From assembly GCF_003590095.1 (NCBI RefSeq), contig NC_039492.1, forward strand, positions 8,060,001 through 8,124,000: a DNA stretch of 64,000 nt, written 5' to 3'. This DNA is from Trichoplusia ni. Taxonomy: Eukaryota > Arthropoda > Insecta > Lepidoptera > Noctuidae. Under the pieces are notes generated by a model. It worked only from the letters and a program-made list of their open reading frames with translations, made no database searches and was not told the origin of the DNA. The position numbers and the translations under genes are program-made. The first letter of the stretch is position 1; every line of letters begins with the position of its first letter. Below, one piece after another: positions 47,296-60,599 of this stretch.

Positions 47296-50200
47296 CTAAT
47301 TTACTGAAGTGTCCAATTGAACCAGCTTCATATCCTCGGAAACTCTAACGACGACCTTTGTATACTCCTTCACTAAGTCATCTAATTCATTGTATATCTG
47401 AAAGTTAGAATGCTACTTTATGTTCGGGTAAATATGCTACTGAACGAAGATCAACTGTCTTTTTTATGTTTTTTTTTTGTAATTAATAAAATGTTTATTT
47501 ATTTATGCTTACACGGATTACCAATTAAGTTACCACAAAATGAGATAAAAAAAAAACAGTATTTGGATTAGATATTAACAAACATTATTATAATAATTAA
47601 TTATAATCAATTGACATTCAATACAATCAAAATTAAAATCATCGTGTTATTATTTTCACAAAAATTAAGGCACAGTTCGAGTAGTATAGTTACCGGCACG
47701 GATCTTCAGCGCTGACCTTCACCTGCGCAGAAGTTATTTTTTGGGTCGCTTTTGCGGTATGTAGTGAGGCGGGGGGCGGAGTAAAGTGCAGTGATTGGCC
47801 CGCAGCGCATCGCGTCACAATTGGTTGCAATTCGTTCTCTGCTGCAGTCGCATGCACCTCAAGACGATGAGTAAGCACAATTGATTGGAGTTTTATTTTA
47901 TAATGCGCAAAGCGGTCCCCTCTCTTTCGCCGAGCGCTCAAGATCCGTGCCGGTAAGTATACAGTCGTATTAGGAGACGGGGACGTAGCGGGCGCGTACC
48001 TGCAGCACGTAGGGGTCGGCGGAGTGGTGCGCGAGCTCGGCCAGCAGCAGGTCGGCGAGCGCGAGCGGCGCGGCGCGGGGCGCGGCGCCCGCGCGCGGCA
48101 GCAGCCCCAGCAGCGCGCGCCGCAGCGCCGCGCAGCACAGCGCGCCCGCCTCCGCCGCGCGCCCGCCCGCCAGCAGCGCGCGCACCATGCCCGCGCCGTC
48201 CACCTCCTGCAACATGCAGTACTAACTGCTCAGCGTCCATTGCATACAGATTTGTGACAATACAAAAATAATCTTCAATAACTAGTTAGGTTACGTGTTT
48301 TATGGCAAAGCTGGAATTGTCCTATAACAAATAATAAGATATCACTAGAAGATTTGGGAGATTTAAAAATAAATATATAAACGAAGTTGTTTAACGGATT
48401 TCGATTTTTTTAATCACTCTCTGTCAATGTCGGACAATTCTTGATATGATTTTAATTCCAGTTATTGCAGCAACTTAGGCGTAACTATGAGCCAATGTTC
48501 TAATTTTTGATTAAAATCAAAGGTATTGAAATTTTGCCACTCATTACTGATTAGCAAAATTTTATTAATGAATTCCCGATAAAATATCCTGGTGTAATGA
48601 TGCCACAGATTACTGATAACATCAATTACCAAGTGTGATTTATTATTTTACTACAAAAGTATATGAGTATGAGATATTAGACAAGGTAAGATCCTAATGC
48701 TGGACAAAGGTCTATTTTTTCTTTGAAACATCTATTATCGCAACTCATTACCCCACCCCCGCTGCAAAATAAAATATGTAGGTACTATAATGCGGCGGCG
48801 AGGTCGTCGCATCGGTCGTCGATCTACGCGCGTCGGTGCCACGGCACTTCGTCAACTCATGACTTAAGACTTGTCCAAAACTAGTCGGGAAATCCCGATA
48901 AATAGGTATGCATTAAATTAACCATTGCATATTTAAATATGAATCATCCTCACGAAAGTTACTACAAAAATACGTGGGAATTCTTAACCATGTAAAAATC
49001 AAGACTGAAACAGTAACGCCTACCCATTTAAACACAAGATTATCGCGAGTCGATTTTAGCGTAATAAAAGGGATTAGTCACGTTTCTTTTCAGCTATAAA
49101 ATATATATCTTATCTGTTGTCACATGTAATTGTATTTATTGTATATCATGATTAAACCGGAAAACAGGTGCACATTGCACATGGTTTCCGGATTATGAAC
49201 CATTTACTGGTTTTATATGTCTTATCGGCAGTAAAACGAAATATCTCAAAAGGTAAAAAATCTTGTAAATTAGGCTAGACAGCTAAATATGTATCAACTT
49301 AAAAAGGGATAAATTGTTACAGTTTGTATTAATTATAATAAGCAATTTACTAACCAAGTATCTTTGTAGAAACCAGTGTGGTAAGAATTGACCAGTACTT
49401 ATGGCTCTCTTAATAACGGCCAACAGTGTTTCCGGATCAGCATCCTTTAATGTTGGGTATAGGGCTCCAAAATCTAGATTATCGCCTTCTGAAATGTTAA
49501 TATCAATGTCATATAATACTTTTCTTAAGTTGAAACTATTGTATATTGTCGAATAATACTTTGGTGTGTATTTTGAGGTAAAAAAATAGTGAATTACTTA
49601 CTAAGAAGAGCTTGTTCAACGGGATTTAGAGAGTCAGGATCCTCTTCACGAAGCTCTGCAGCCAATTCTTCTGGTCCGATAACCTGTTAGCGTTCAAAAT
49701 CATGTTTCAGATAATCATCATAGAACCTGTTGTAAAGTTGTCAAATATCAATATTAAGCTACAGCTAAAGGTAAACTATTTATCCATATTTTTTTTATTA
49801 CGAAGACACTGATTTTAATATCGCTTTCAGTTAAAACGAAAATTTCTGTGTGTATTAATTTAAATTACATTGACTACTTATCTTGAACGAAGGTTATTTT
49901 ATAGCAATGCGTCGTTTTGAAGTGCGAGTACCTGCATGTCCTTGGCCTCCGCGGCGGGCCTGGCCAGGAAGGCGTGCTCGGGGCGCGCCAGCCGCAGACA
50001 CGTGAGCGCGGCGGCCAGGCAGCGCCGCCGCAGCGCCGCCGCGCCCAGCGAGCGCTCCGCCCCGCAGCGCGCCGCGCGCTCGTACATCACCGCCGCCGCT
50101 GTGTACCACGCACTCTCATTCAATTTAAACCAGATCAATCGTGTGAATCGGATATATCGGCTAGTATTTCTGCATCATAAACACTAAAACTTATTTTTTA

Positions 50201-53200
50201 GATAGAAACGATTAAGAATGCAAGCTAACCTTTGCGGTAGTGGTGCCGTGAGATATGCAGCGCGTAGAGGAAGTCGTAGTAGGGGTTGTGTGCGTGCGCG
50301 TCGTGCAGCTTGGCGCGGGACGCGGCGGCGCGCTCCGCCTCGCCCGCCAGCGCGCCGCACGACACCAGCGCGCCCAGCTCGCGGCGGGACGCTGCGGACA
50401 CCGATACTCGTCAGATACTCACTTACATTAGCAAAACGAATAGATAGAGACCTAATATATAAAAATATTACCTACTAAAATACTACCACATATAAAGTGA
50501 TACCTGTTATACCGAAAAATAATACACAGCTGTACTTCAAAGTTGAAGTACAGCTGTGTATTTATATATACCATTTATCTGGTAATTTCCGGCAATTTGG
50601 TTCCACTGAACAGTACAACAATTTATCTGACACAGCAACAGTTCTTAATTGAATGTTAAAAATAGGGCTATAGGGCATTGACACGTGTTTTATTGCCATG
50701 TTATTAGATGTATAGTTTGAATTTGGGCGGTATTGCTGTTCGCTCGGCAGCCATACCGAGCGTGGTGAGCAGCGCGGCGGCGGCGGCGTGTCGCGCGTGC
50801 GGCGCGGGGTTGGCGGCGGCCGCGCTCAGCGCGCGCGACGTGCGCCCGCCCGACAGGTGCCACTTGAACACCACCCACTGGAACATCGCCTGCACAAACA
50901 CCACACTTGTTTATAAGCAAGCTATACATAAATGCATTTTATTGTGAATTTACATAAAATTGTACTCACCAAATTGGGGTCATCTTTGTCAGCAATGCTT
51001 ATAGCAGTCTCCGCGAGACGAACTACACATGCGCCCGCATCGTGGATCTCGAACAATTTTATCACCTAAGAAAAAGTACTATTATGTTAAAAGTTGTTTC
51101 TTTAAAAAGTATCTATTTCATACATTAATTGGAAATGACACGGACCTTCATATAGTACAACACGAGGGCCTGGTGTTGTGTGAGCCTCGCGTCTGGCGCG
51201 GCCACTATCTGCCGCAAGAATGGTTCCGTGCTCACGCCCTTAGCCGCCTTACAAAATGCTGTGTAAGCATTCTCAGGGTCATCCAGGTCCAGCAACGCAA
51301 GGCCAAGGATGAATTGACCTGAAGTATAATTTAAATTTAAAAATTATTTCTAAAATTTTATTAACACTTGCAGTAAATATTCTGTTAATGATTGTACTAA
51401 CGTGAACAGGCATTCCATTCGCACCAGGGCTCCAACATGTTCACGTAGTTCTGCACAAGCCGAGGCTGGTCTATGGTGGCCAGCCACCAACTGAATTCGA
51501 AGCCTCCACTGACTGCCCATCTGAATACTAGTTCAGGAAACTACTATAATTGAGGGTTAATTAAAAAGATATAAATATGGGCTTAACGCCATCTCTCGAA
51601 GAAAAAATATCGTAATTGGGAAAGCGTGTCTGCACTGCTAGCTGCGTAGGGTCTTATGCACAATTAAGCAACAAGTAAGCCTACAGGATTTTGTGGTTTC
51701 CTTAATATAAATCGCAAATTTAAATTGCAAAATGGAATGAAGAGTAAGTTGGTAGTTATAAATGTATGTGTCAAGGATACAGCTGGTGCGCGAGATGGTA
51801 GGCGAGCAGCGGCAGCGCCTGGTGCCAGGCGGTGGGCGCGGCGGCGCGCGTGAGGTGGCGGCGCGCGCGCGCCCCCCCCGCGCTGCGCACGTAGGCCCAC
51901 ACCGCGCCCCCGCGGCCCGCGCCCCCGCCGCCCGCCTCCGCGCCCAGCGCCTGCAGCTTCAGCCGGAACGCCTCCGACGGCCCGCCCACCCTGCACGACA
52001 CCAATCATAATCCTATTGTATTATACTAGCTGTTGCCCGCGACTTCGTCCACGTGGTTAAAATTTTCCCCGTCGTTTCCACATTTTCCATTATATCTTCG
52101 CTTCTGTTAGTCGCAACGTGATGTTTTATAGCCTATAACCTTCCTTGATAAATGGTCTATTCAACACAAAAAGATTTTTTTAAAACGAACCAGTAGTTCC
52201 TGAGATTAGCGCGTTCAAACAAACAAACAAACAAACTCTTCAGCTTTATATATTAGTATATAGAAGTATAGATATATATTAGTATAGATAAATATTTCAA
52301 TCAAATCCTAATAATGTTATTGCAGCGTTGCAATAACTGCGCATACTCTGATTTAAGTGTACGTGTCGGCCTCAACAAACAAATTAAGTTTGGTAACCTC
52401 AAAACGTTGTCACAGCATTAAAAGGGGACAAATAAAGTTATATTAAAAATTACAAAAAATGACATGTAAAAATGATGGGTACATACTCGGGTTGCAGCGT
52501 GGCAGCACGCAGCCACAGCAGCGCGCGGTAGGCCTGCCAGTGCACGGCGCAGTGGCCCGCGCCCGGCACGCCGCCCGCGCCGCGCCACGCGCCCAGCGCG
52601 CACACCGCGCCGCGGACCACGCGCGACCTGCACAACCAAACATACTTATACATGATATACCAGATTACCATGATATATCAGATTCAGTTAGCGTGTTTCG
52701 ACAACACACAGTTAAGCTAGCACCACTAACCTAACAGTGTGTTGACGAAACATGTTTGACTTACACAGGTCCAACACTCAAGTTACAGTCAGATCAAAAC
52801 ACTTGATGTACACACCTCATTTCTGCCATCTGTCGGATCGCTTCGGTAACTATCGCTACACCAAGATCACTAGCTAACAAGCTGTCATACTCGCCGGAAT
52901 CTTCCTCATCATCTAAAACAATCAACAGCTTGTTTAACATAATATATAGACTTAAACTTTAATGAACCTACACTAAAATATCTGATGTCTAAAGTTAGGT
53001 ATTTTTTTCTGCAATTTATAAACAGAAGAGAGAAAGAATAGAAAGTCGACGAAAAGTAAACTATACTCACTTTTAGAATCATCTATTTCGGGCACATCCA
53101 ATCTAAGGGCATCATTCAACTCTAGCACGGCACTTTGTAGGTCTTTGATTGGTTCCAGAATTGACGAGAGTTCATCAATTTGCTGCGGTGTGAGAGTCTG

Positions 53201-56200
53201 TAACATAAATATTTAAGTTAAGTTAAATCTTGCGTACTGTTGCTGCTCTGTGCATACAAATCATTAGTGGCCTCATAGATAACCATAGATAATCATAGAT
53301 AACCTCTTTAGGACTTTTCATAGAAGGAAGCTTACGCGTACCAAAAATGTATAATATATGTACGTCCTTGCACTGATATAAAATATTTTGACGTTTTTAA
53401 GAATAGGACGTTGATGTCCTTTTGGAGTCTTGTTCACTCCTGCGGCGCATTATATTACTTTCTTACAAAAGTAGTATTTTGCAAATTGTGTTTGTAGATC
53501 TCATCAGGATATAACAAAAAATTCTGCATTTTAGTCGCAAGTAGCAAGTGTTGCTAGAAACAATTTGATGTGAATATCGGTTTGATGAACATTGTGGTAT
53601 GGTTGTGGTGTACTCACGGGCGCCAGCGTGTCGTGTTCGTGCGCGGGCGCGGGCGCCAGCAGCAGGTGCAGCAGGCGCGGCAGCAGGCGGTGCTGCGGCG
53701 CGGCGGCCGCGAACAGGCGCCGCTCCAGCTCGGCCGCCGCGCCCGCCGCCGCGCGCTCCCAGCGCGCGCCCGCCGACACCACGCGCACCGCGTCGCCCGA
53801 CAGCTCGCCGCGCCCGTCTGCCACAACAACACAACCCTACTGCGAAACGGAACGAAACACTGTCTTCGGTCCAAGCCGTCGCACCGACCAAAAACACCCC
53901 CAGCCATTTCTACTAACTAAACCAGTCAGGTGACTTGTCGTTTTCTGCTCCTGACTACGAAAATGCAATGTAGATGCTATATCCTATTAAAGTAGTCATG
54001 AGGCTCAGCACAATGGAACACTGACCACAAGTCGTGAGTCGTGACCACCATTCACGTAGAACTAGCGACAGCCCCCTTGTCTGTGATAATGAGCGTTAAA
54101 TGAGGTGCCTGTTTTTTATTAAATAGGCATGTGGGGGCACAAGGGGAATATTAAGAACTTAATATTCCCCTTGATTTGAGATTTGTCTACTTTCGATTGC
54201 TATTTGATATAAGAGTAAATACACTAGCCTAGGGCAAATCTCGCTTCTTTTCAGGAATAGCTGAGCCCCGGGGTTTCCCCGTTCTATTACTTAGAACGTG
54301 ACAAATATTTTTTACATACCATTTCCATCCACCAATGCGGCATCCGGTGATAACATCATTCGCTCGAGTGGTTCCAATTCACAGATAAGAGATATACCGG
54401 CTCGGCGAACTACTGCACACCACCAACCACTTTCGATATCCGATTCCTAGGGCGAAAACAATAAAATTATATTAAATAGAATTAAATCAATTTATATTCT
54501 GAGCGTCATGTATATTTTATATTTAAATACATACCTGTTTTGACACCATAAGACCTAGAGGTTTCTGCAAGCTCTCCATGTACTGCATACACCAACTATA
54601 CAAGTCTGACCAGCATCTATGAAAATAGAGCATCATCATTAACTTTCAGAAATATATTTATGCATGCTTATTTTCTGAGTTAGATAAATAATACACATAG
54701 ATATATTTTTTATATTTGATGCAGGCAATCAGGTCGCCGCTTTGTATGTGTACTTGTGCATGAGATGCGCGTGGTCTGGCGCGGCGCTGCGCGCGGTGAG
54801 GTGTCGCAGCCGCGCCTGTACGGCGGCCGCCGCCGCCTCGCCCAGCTCGCCCTCGCCGCCCGGCTCGCTGCTGCCCCACGTGCGGTTGTAGATCTGGGAC
54901 ACGGTGGGTTTTAATCCGATGTATATTCAGGTTACATATAAAAGAGAGAGAAAAGAATACTTCAAGTTTTGTAACGAATGTTAAACATCTGCCGGCAGCT
55001 CTGTAAATCATATTAAAACACTGAAAGCCATGTAAATGTCAAGGTGCACCATGTTATAAGGTTAATCATAATTAATTTAATGATTATAAAGTCGTCATAC
55101 CATGAGTGCCTTCCTGATGACGGCGGGCGGGAAGAGTCCGGGCGCCAGCAGGCGGTCGCGGTACTGCTGGTGCGAGCCCAGCACGGGCAGCGCGCCGCCC
55201 GCCTCGCGCGCCGCCACCGCCTGCCACCACGCCTCCGGGCCCGCAGACACGCCTGCACGCAGGACACGTTACATACAAAGGGATTGCAAGAAGGAAAAAA
55301 TACCTTTGTACTGAGTTTGTGTAATACAAACAGGGCACATCTGACAAGATGTTTGACTGCGTATAAGAAATGTAACGCGACTGGCAATGAGCATTAATTA
55401 ACGATTTTTTTTGTTAACTTAATTACAAAACTGGCCTCGTTAAAATGCACTTAGCTCAACCAATATGTATAAAAAAAGGGTACTTACTGGTAATAATAGT
55501 GTCACCATCTGGTTGACTCCACAGGGCCCAAATAACATTATTTCCATCACCATAACCAATGGCATAATCAAGTAGGTCCAACTGAAATTGGAAATTATGA
55601 GTGCTTATATTTACTAAAAACTATAATTATAAGTTTATACCACTTTTACTTACCTGAGGGCCAAAAATCCGGCTAATATGCGAAAACCGTACACCTCCAG
55701 TTCCCCCGTCATGCATTTTCATAACCACAAATTCGCATTCATTAGGAAAAGATAAATATGCAACCAAAATAACACTGCCATCTGATCCAGTGGTTCTTTG
55801 CAACATATGACCATGGGCTGAAAAAGATTATTTTTATTGATTTTAGTAGGCACTTTTTTTTTAGGTGAAATATAAATTGACAGTTTGCATAAACAACATA
55901 TACATACGAGGTGGTTTTGGTCTGACTAACGTCTGGGATAAAGGCGTGGAGACCGCAATTGGGGCGCCGCCTTCGTCTAACGGCCAAGCACGGAGGCAAG
56001 TATCCCCACATATTGCGACTGCCAAACCACTAGTGAGCACTACTCCATATGTTTCTATGCCATCTGTGTTACTCTTGCCTCTGCAAATAACCATATTATT
56101 AATGAATTTGAAATTTTATAAAACGAATCTTTAGACTTGACATTTAATTGCTTAAACTATGAGTAGGTACTTGAGTTACTTATTGAAATGTTCACCAAGT

Positions 56201-57655
56201 CTACATATGTTTTTGTTACTCCACCAGAATTTTTTTTATTTATTCAAACTTTTATAACTTAAAAAATTGTTAGTTAAATTATTTGTAGCATAGCAATTGT
56301 GAAAGTATATAACATGCTAAAACTAGAGAAGGAATTTGAGTACTATTTTGTGTAAACCGTCTTTACCTCAAAGCTCCTGTTATGCCTGACAGGAATCTGG
56401 GTACAGTCGACTCTCTTTTCAATAGAGTGGTTACAGCTGAGCCAGTTACAGGCAGTTTGACCAGTAATACACCACCATCCCCTCCGTGACCAAAAGCTAG
56501 TGCAAATACTGCCTCACCAGTATCGCGAAGAAGGGAGGAGCATGTGTGTGCAACACCAGTAGCTACAAAACAAGATTTTATTTAACTAATAGCATTAAAT
56601 TGTTAGTTCACAGTTTCATGTTTTAAACTTATCAAAAGATAACAAGTTTTATGTTCGTAAGGATGGTTTCCATTAGTGAACCTTCTGAATGCTAAGCTAA
56701 TTTTAACAAGTACCTGGAAAATTGTTGTATTTTGTATCACTGCTTTTACTAGTCTAAAGTTTAAAAGACTGGTTCAGGATTAGTTTGTATAATTATTGAG
56801 GTATCAGATAGGCTATTTAAGAGAAAACAACTTACTTGCATTGGAATATTGATTGAGAATACAATAATTATTTGGGTTATTGATTGAACTTGTGTCATGA
56901 AAAATTGATGGTGATGAACTGCTGAGTGATCCAAAAGTTGACTGAAATGTGAAAAATAACATACAATTATGATTTACATTATATAGTAAAGAATAAACAA
57001 TTATTTTGACATATTAAAAAATACCTTTTTATCAAGTATTGCAGGATGTGGAAATATCAGGCGATGTACAGATGACACTGTAGCAGCTAGTAGCACAACA
57101 TCTCGAGATGCACTTCTTTCATAAACAGAAATACTGCTCAAAGGTGGTGTTCCTGGAGCCACCTTGCATCTCAAGTTACACGATGATAAATTTATATCCA
57201 GAGAAGCTTCAGACAATTCTATAGCATCTGAGGTGGTTTGCCTGTAAAGTAACACCTTTCTAAAAATACCCTAGCAGTATTATGATTGCTCAAAATACTG
57301 CACTAGTATAAGAACACATCACTGAAAAACCTTCTATAAACTTTCACTTACCAATAAATAAAGCGATTCCGAGTGTACACCTTTTTAGTATCTTTATACC
57401 AATATCCTCCAGCTTTTTGGGGTAGTTTGATGTCCTGTAAAGTACTATGTGTTCCTCCTAAAACAAAGATGGATTTTAGACTTTTCCAACTTAATGTGAG
57501 AGCAGATTAAGTCAATAGTTGTCATAATATGTAAGAATCCAGGTAAATATAGGAACTCTACCTGTATTTAATATAACTTCTTTCCACTTTTCCGGTAAAT
57601 TGTAATTTGGTGTTATTTCTTTGAAAGTAACGGGCATTGCATCTAAAAACTCCAT
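47296..57655 (-). CDS. Nup160: Nuclear pore protein Nup160 (Y-complex)
   Basis: Nup160 is a scaffold of the Nup107-160 Y-complex of the nuclear pore. Twenty-seven exons join in frame to 1266 residues (human 1436): 57655-57562, 57457-57352, 57241-57025, 56941-56836, 56562-56367, 56080-55908, 55817-55654, 55581-55488, 55252-55101, 54893-54754, 54616-54535, 54446-54320, 53817-53618, 53197-53071, 52912-52816, 52627-52487, 51990-51781, 51520-51402, 51318-51146, 51065-50970, 50889-50757, 50391-50230, 50098-49932, 49683-49602, 49488-49355, 48206-48000, 47397-47296. The N-terminal half is the beta-propeller (RNRFIYWQTTSDAIELSEAS, SSVHRLIFPHP, LAFGHGGDGG, LRAWPLDE). The rest is alpha-solenoid (DPENAYTAFCKAA, NPYYDFLYALHISRHHYRKA, STGQFLPHWFLQRYL). 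The intron 51521-51780 has U12 signals. About nine exons are extremely GC-rich beside AT-rich ones. A tiny missed exon is possible. Confidence 0.93.
47690..47955. mobile_element. MITE with about 24-bp terminal inverted repeats in the last NUP160 intron
   Basis: The left end reads TTACCGGCACGGATCTTC then AGCGCT. The right end in reverse complement reads TTACCGGCACGGATCTTG then AGCGCT, one mismatch in 24. GTATA occurs just outside both ends (47684-47688 and 47956-47960), a possible 5-bp target duplication if one extra G is counted at the left. The 266-bp body is non-coding. It ends 45 bp from the GC-rich exon 48206-48000. Confidence 0.8.
50521..50562. repeat. Perfect 20-bp inverted repeat, 2-nt loop (NUP160 intron)
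   Basis: AATACACAGCTGTACTTCAA, AG, then the exact reverse complement. It lies in the intron between exons 50889-50757 and 50391-50230. Confidence 0.95.
51521..51780 (-). other. U12-type (minor spliceosome) GT-AG intron of NUP160
   Basis: On the minus strand the exon ends CACCAGCT and the intron starts GTATCCTT, the exact U12 donor consensus. TTCCTGAAC (51539-51531) matches the U12 branch motif TTCCTTRAY. Its branch A, at 51532, lies 12 nt before the next exon (acceptor ATTCAG). The reading frame continues (HQ-L-WAVSGGFEFSWW). The closer acceptor ..AACTAG would leave too short a distance from the branch point. Confidence 0.85.
52025..52288 (+). repeat. Interspersed repeat, second copy (NUP160 intron)
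   Basis: It starts ACTAGCTGTTGCCCGCGAC, continues through ACCTTCCTTGATAAATGGTC and CAAACAAACAAACAAAC, and ends TTAGTATAGAT. It is colinear with the copy at 26393-26608 and lies in the intron between exons 52627-52487 and 51990-51781. Confidence 0.75.
54140..54173. repeat. Perfect 16-bp inverted repeat, 2-nt loop (NUP160 intron)
   Basis: CAAGGGGAATATTAAG, AA, CTTAATATTCCCCTTG. Confidence 0.95.
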
Positions 57656-58055
57656 TATTTATTTATATTTACACAAACGATTAATATTTTCTTTATGTTT
57701 ATAATATTATCGATTGAATCAAAACATGTAATTCGTAAAATAATTAACAAAATCACAAGTTATTGGCGGTATAATCTTTTAAGGTTAACACAAGCAAGCA
57801 ATTCAAAATCAAAACTCGGTCAGTTGTCAAATAAATGACAACATCTGCGTGAGATCGAAACAATCTTTGCCAGAAATAAGTTATTACTTTTTTGTAAGAC
57901 TGAGTTCGTGCAATCATGATAGTGATGAAAGTATAGTTTAAAGAGCATTTGTTGACTTTAAATGGCCTTTACACTCATCTTTACGTGGCAGCTTAAAGTG
58001 CAGCAAAAAAAATATTATGATTGAAATCTACTTGACTTGACCTAGGATTTTTTTT

Positions 58056-58620
58056 TAAGGTGCGGCTTCATAGACTCGCTCGTCGCTCGTTTCCAGTGTC
58101 AAATATGATCACGTGATCTCATTTTAAATGTTGATGCTCCACGCAGTCGCTGGTCGCTCGTTTGCAGCGATAAATCTGGTCAGGACGCGAGTTTGTGTTG
58201 CTGATTTCCTTACCTCATTCGTAACCCGTGGCAGTGATACAAATGAAAGAAACAGGATTGCATAAAAATAGCGATTTAATGGTGTTTTTTTTTCGATGCT
58301 ATTATTTATTGTTGACTTGCCTCGCAGTTCACTCTCGATCGTTTTTCTTTTTTCTATTCTATAGTGTATTCACTATTTGTGAAATTGTGTTGAGCTTTAT
58401 CGCTACATATCATGTGATAATTGAAAAACATGTCACTGCAAACGATCGACGAGCTACTGCAAAGGAAGTAGCTCAACATTTTCAGCTTTGTCAACAACCT
58501 CGAACCTTTCCTGCGACCATATTTTGTCACTTTTTCGAGAAGCGGGAAATTTAAAATGGGGTCACGTGGTCAGATTTCGCTGTAAACGAGCGACGAGCGA
58601 CTCATGAGGCTACACCTTTA
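58056..58620. mobile_element. Harbinger-like MITE, copy B
   Basis: The left end reads TAAGGTGCGGCTTCATAGAC. The right end in reverse complement reads TAAAGGTGTAGCCTCATGAG. Both continue into GTCGCTCGTTT-like words, and the interior again has GCAGCGATAAATCTGGTCA. It matches copy A (36099-36469) but is about 195 bp longer. Its ends are flanked by TAA and TTA, consistent with TWA target sites. Confidence 0.7.
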
Positions 58621-60460
58621 CTTGTATATCCTAAGCGATTCGATTAAGCTTTTAGTTGTTTCAAAACCATATCATAAACTAGGGCATCATCAAACTAAAT
58701 CAAATATCAAATATCTTTGCACAAATTTAGTACAAGAAATAAGGATTACAATAGTATCACTCTCTTTGCTTTAAAATTACAGCATGCAAACTAGTGACTG
58801 CTGACTTCTTCCGTAAAAAGTACTAATTGTCACAACCCTAGTAGCGAACGAGAGAGTCCATTGAGCGTTTTTTTCTATATTTTTCGTAAGTCGTAACGAT
58901 TCTTTGATAAATAAAGTCGTAAATATCCTTGATTTTCAGAGTTGAATGAATTTTAAAAGGATTTTAGTGAAAAACACAAGTGTTCGTAAGCGGCGATGGT
59001 TTTTCTTTGTTTAGAAAAAAATTAAAGGTAGGTAAATCTCGCATCGATTTTTTATTTATATTTTTGTGTTCGTATATAATGATAACTAAAAGCTGATTTG
59101 ATTTCTTAGGTTGTGTAAATAATTAATTATCGATCGGCCGTAAAACCCAGAGAGTTGTTTCTTACAAATCTACTCTGGCAAAATTTTGTAGTCATCGTTA
59201 GGTTAAAACATAATATTATACGAATTATTAAGTGTACCTGCATATTTTGATTGTTTGTTATATTTGCTTTTTGTTATTTTATAATTCTTACGTTTCTACA
59301 AATCTCAATATGAGAGGGACATTGTAATAGACATTGTATGAATCGCTCCTTATTCTCTTATATTATTAGACTAAAAATAATCGTATCTATTTAGTGCGTG
59401 AATAATGATTATTTAAAATAAATTAATTACCAAACAGTTAATTTATTTTTATTATTAATTTAATTGGCTACAGTCAATGTTACATAAATTCTACAAGTCT
59501 ATTAGAAAAGGTAAAATTTCAATGCTGATATTTAACTCAATCAGACATCATTAACTAATGTAACATATGTATAGAAAACAATATATTTTTATTGCATATT
59601 TGTTTTTTTATTTATTATGTCTATACTAAAGAAGTCTTCTTCTTTAAAGGTAAAGTTCGCAGATTAGATAAAATTTAACAACAGTCTCTAAAACAACTTG
59701 AGTAACTGAAAAATAGTATCACAACCAATAAATGGGTATTGTCATTTTGTCAGCCTGCCTTTACCTAGTGTCTGCCAATATGCTTACATTATAATTAACA
59801 GATATCACCAAGCATGAGCAGTATTCAATACATTATCAACCACAGTGGCCTCTGATGTCTATGAAAGACGATTAAAACAGCAGCATGTTTGTTTTTTTTT
59901 TATTTTGGCACCATTCATGCAAGAAAACACCTAATACTTATTATATCTTAAAGATTTTCTAAACAAAAAATAACTTTCTCTGTATGGAATTTAATCCTTG
60001 TGTCACTGGGGTTTAATAAGCATTTGCAGATCATCAATTATACCTTGGTATGGATCTCCAAATAAGAAAACCAGATTCTGATGTCTGTGATTGTTGATCA
60101 CATTATGCCCTTTATGAAATTGAATTAGGTGAATGTATAATGCATCAGAAAAACAAAACATTAACTAAATTTACTAAAAATTAACGAAAATAAGGCCAAG
60201 GTTGTATTGTAGACCAGAAAATGTGGTTTTTCACAAACTTTATTTCTTTCCATATTCAAAAGTAGTGTATAAAATAAAATAAGCAGTTTGTATATTTTAT
60301 TAATTGTATTTTAATAGAACCTATTTAAACACAAGTATACTTTTGACAATAACTCTCAGTAATAACTGTTATTTGAACTAGATGTACATTTTTTTAAATC
60401 AACTCCTGCCTTATCTAATTGTGTCCTTGCATTGCTTAGGTTTCACAAACATTTAATTAA

Positions 60461-60599
60461 CATGCACAAATACACCCAGACTCAAAACAAGCATTTGTGA
60501 ATCACAATTGCTTGTCTTACGCAGGGATCGAACCCGTGACACGTCTCGCACAGAGGGTTTGGCGTGGTGACCTCAACCACTCTAATATCTATGCAGTCG
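60461..60599 (-). mobile_element. tRNA-derived SINE, copy B (diverged)
   Basis: On the minus strand the B box GGTTCGATCCC is intact, the A box is degraded (TATTAGAGTGG), and the tail TCTGGGTGTATTTGTGCATG matches copy A. It ends about 150 bp before the FBXL16-like start codon. Confidence 0.7.

Noticed and set aside
53463..53933. Several overlapping 100-144 residue frames on both strands
   Set aside because: They are by-products of a GC-rich NUP160 exon. Only the frame joining neighbouring exons matches the protein.
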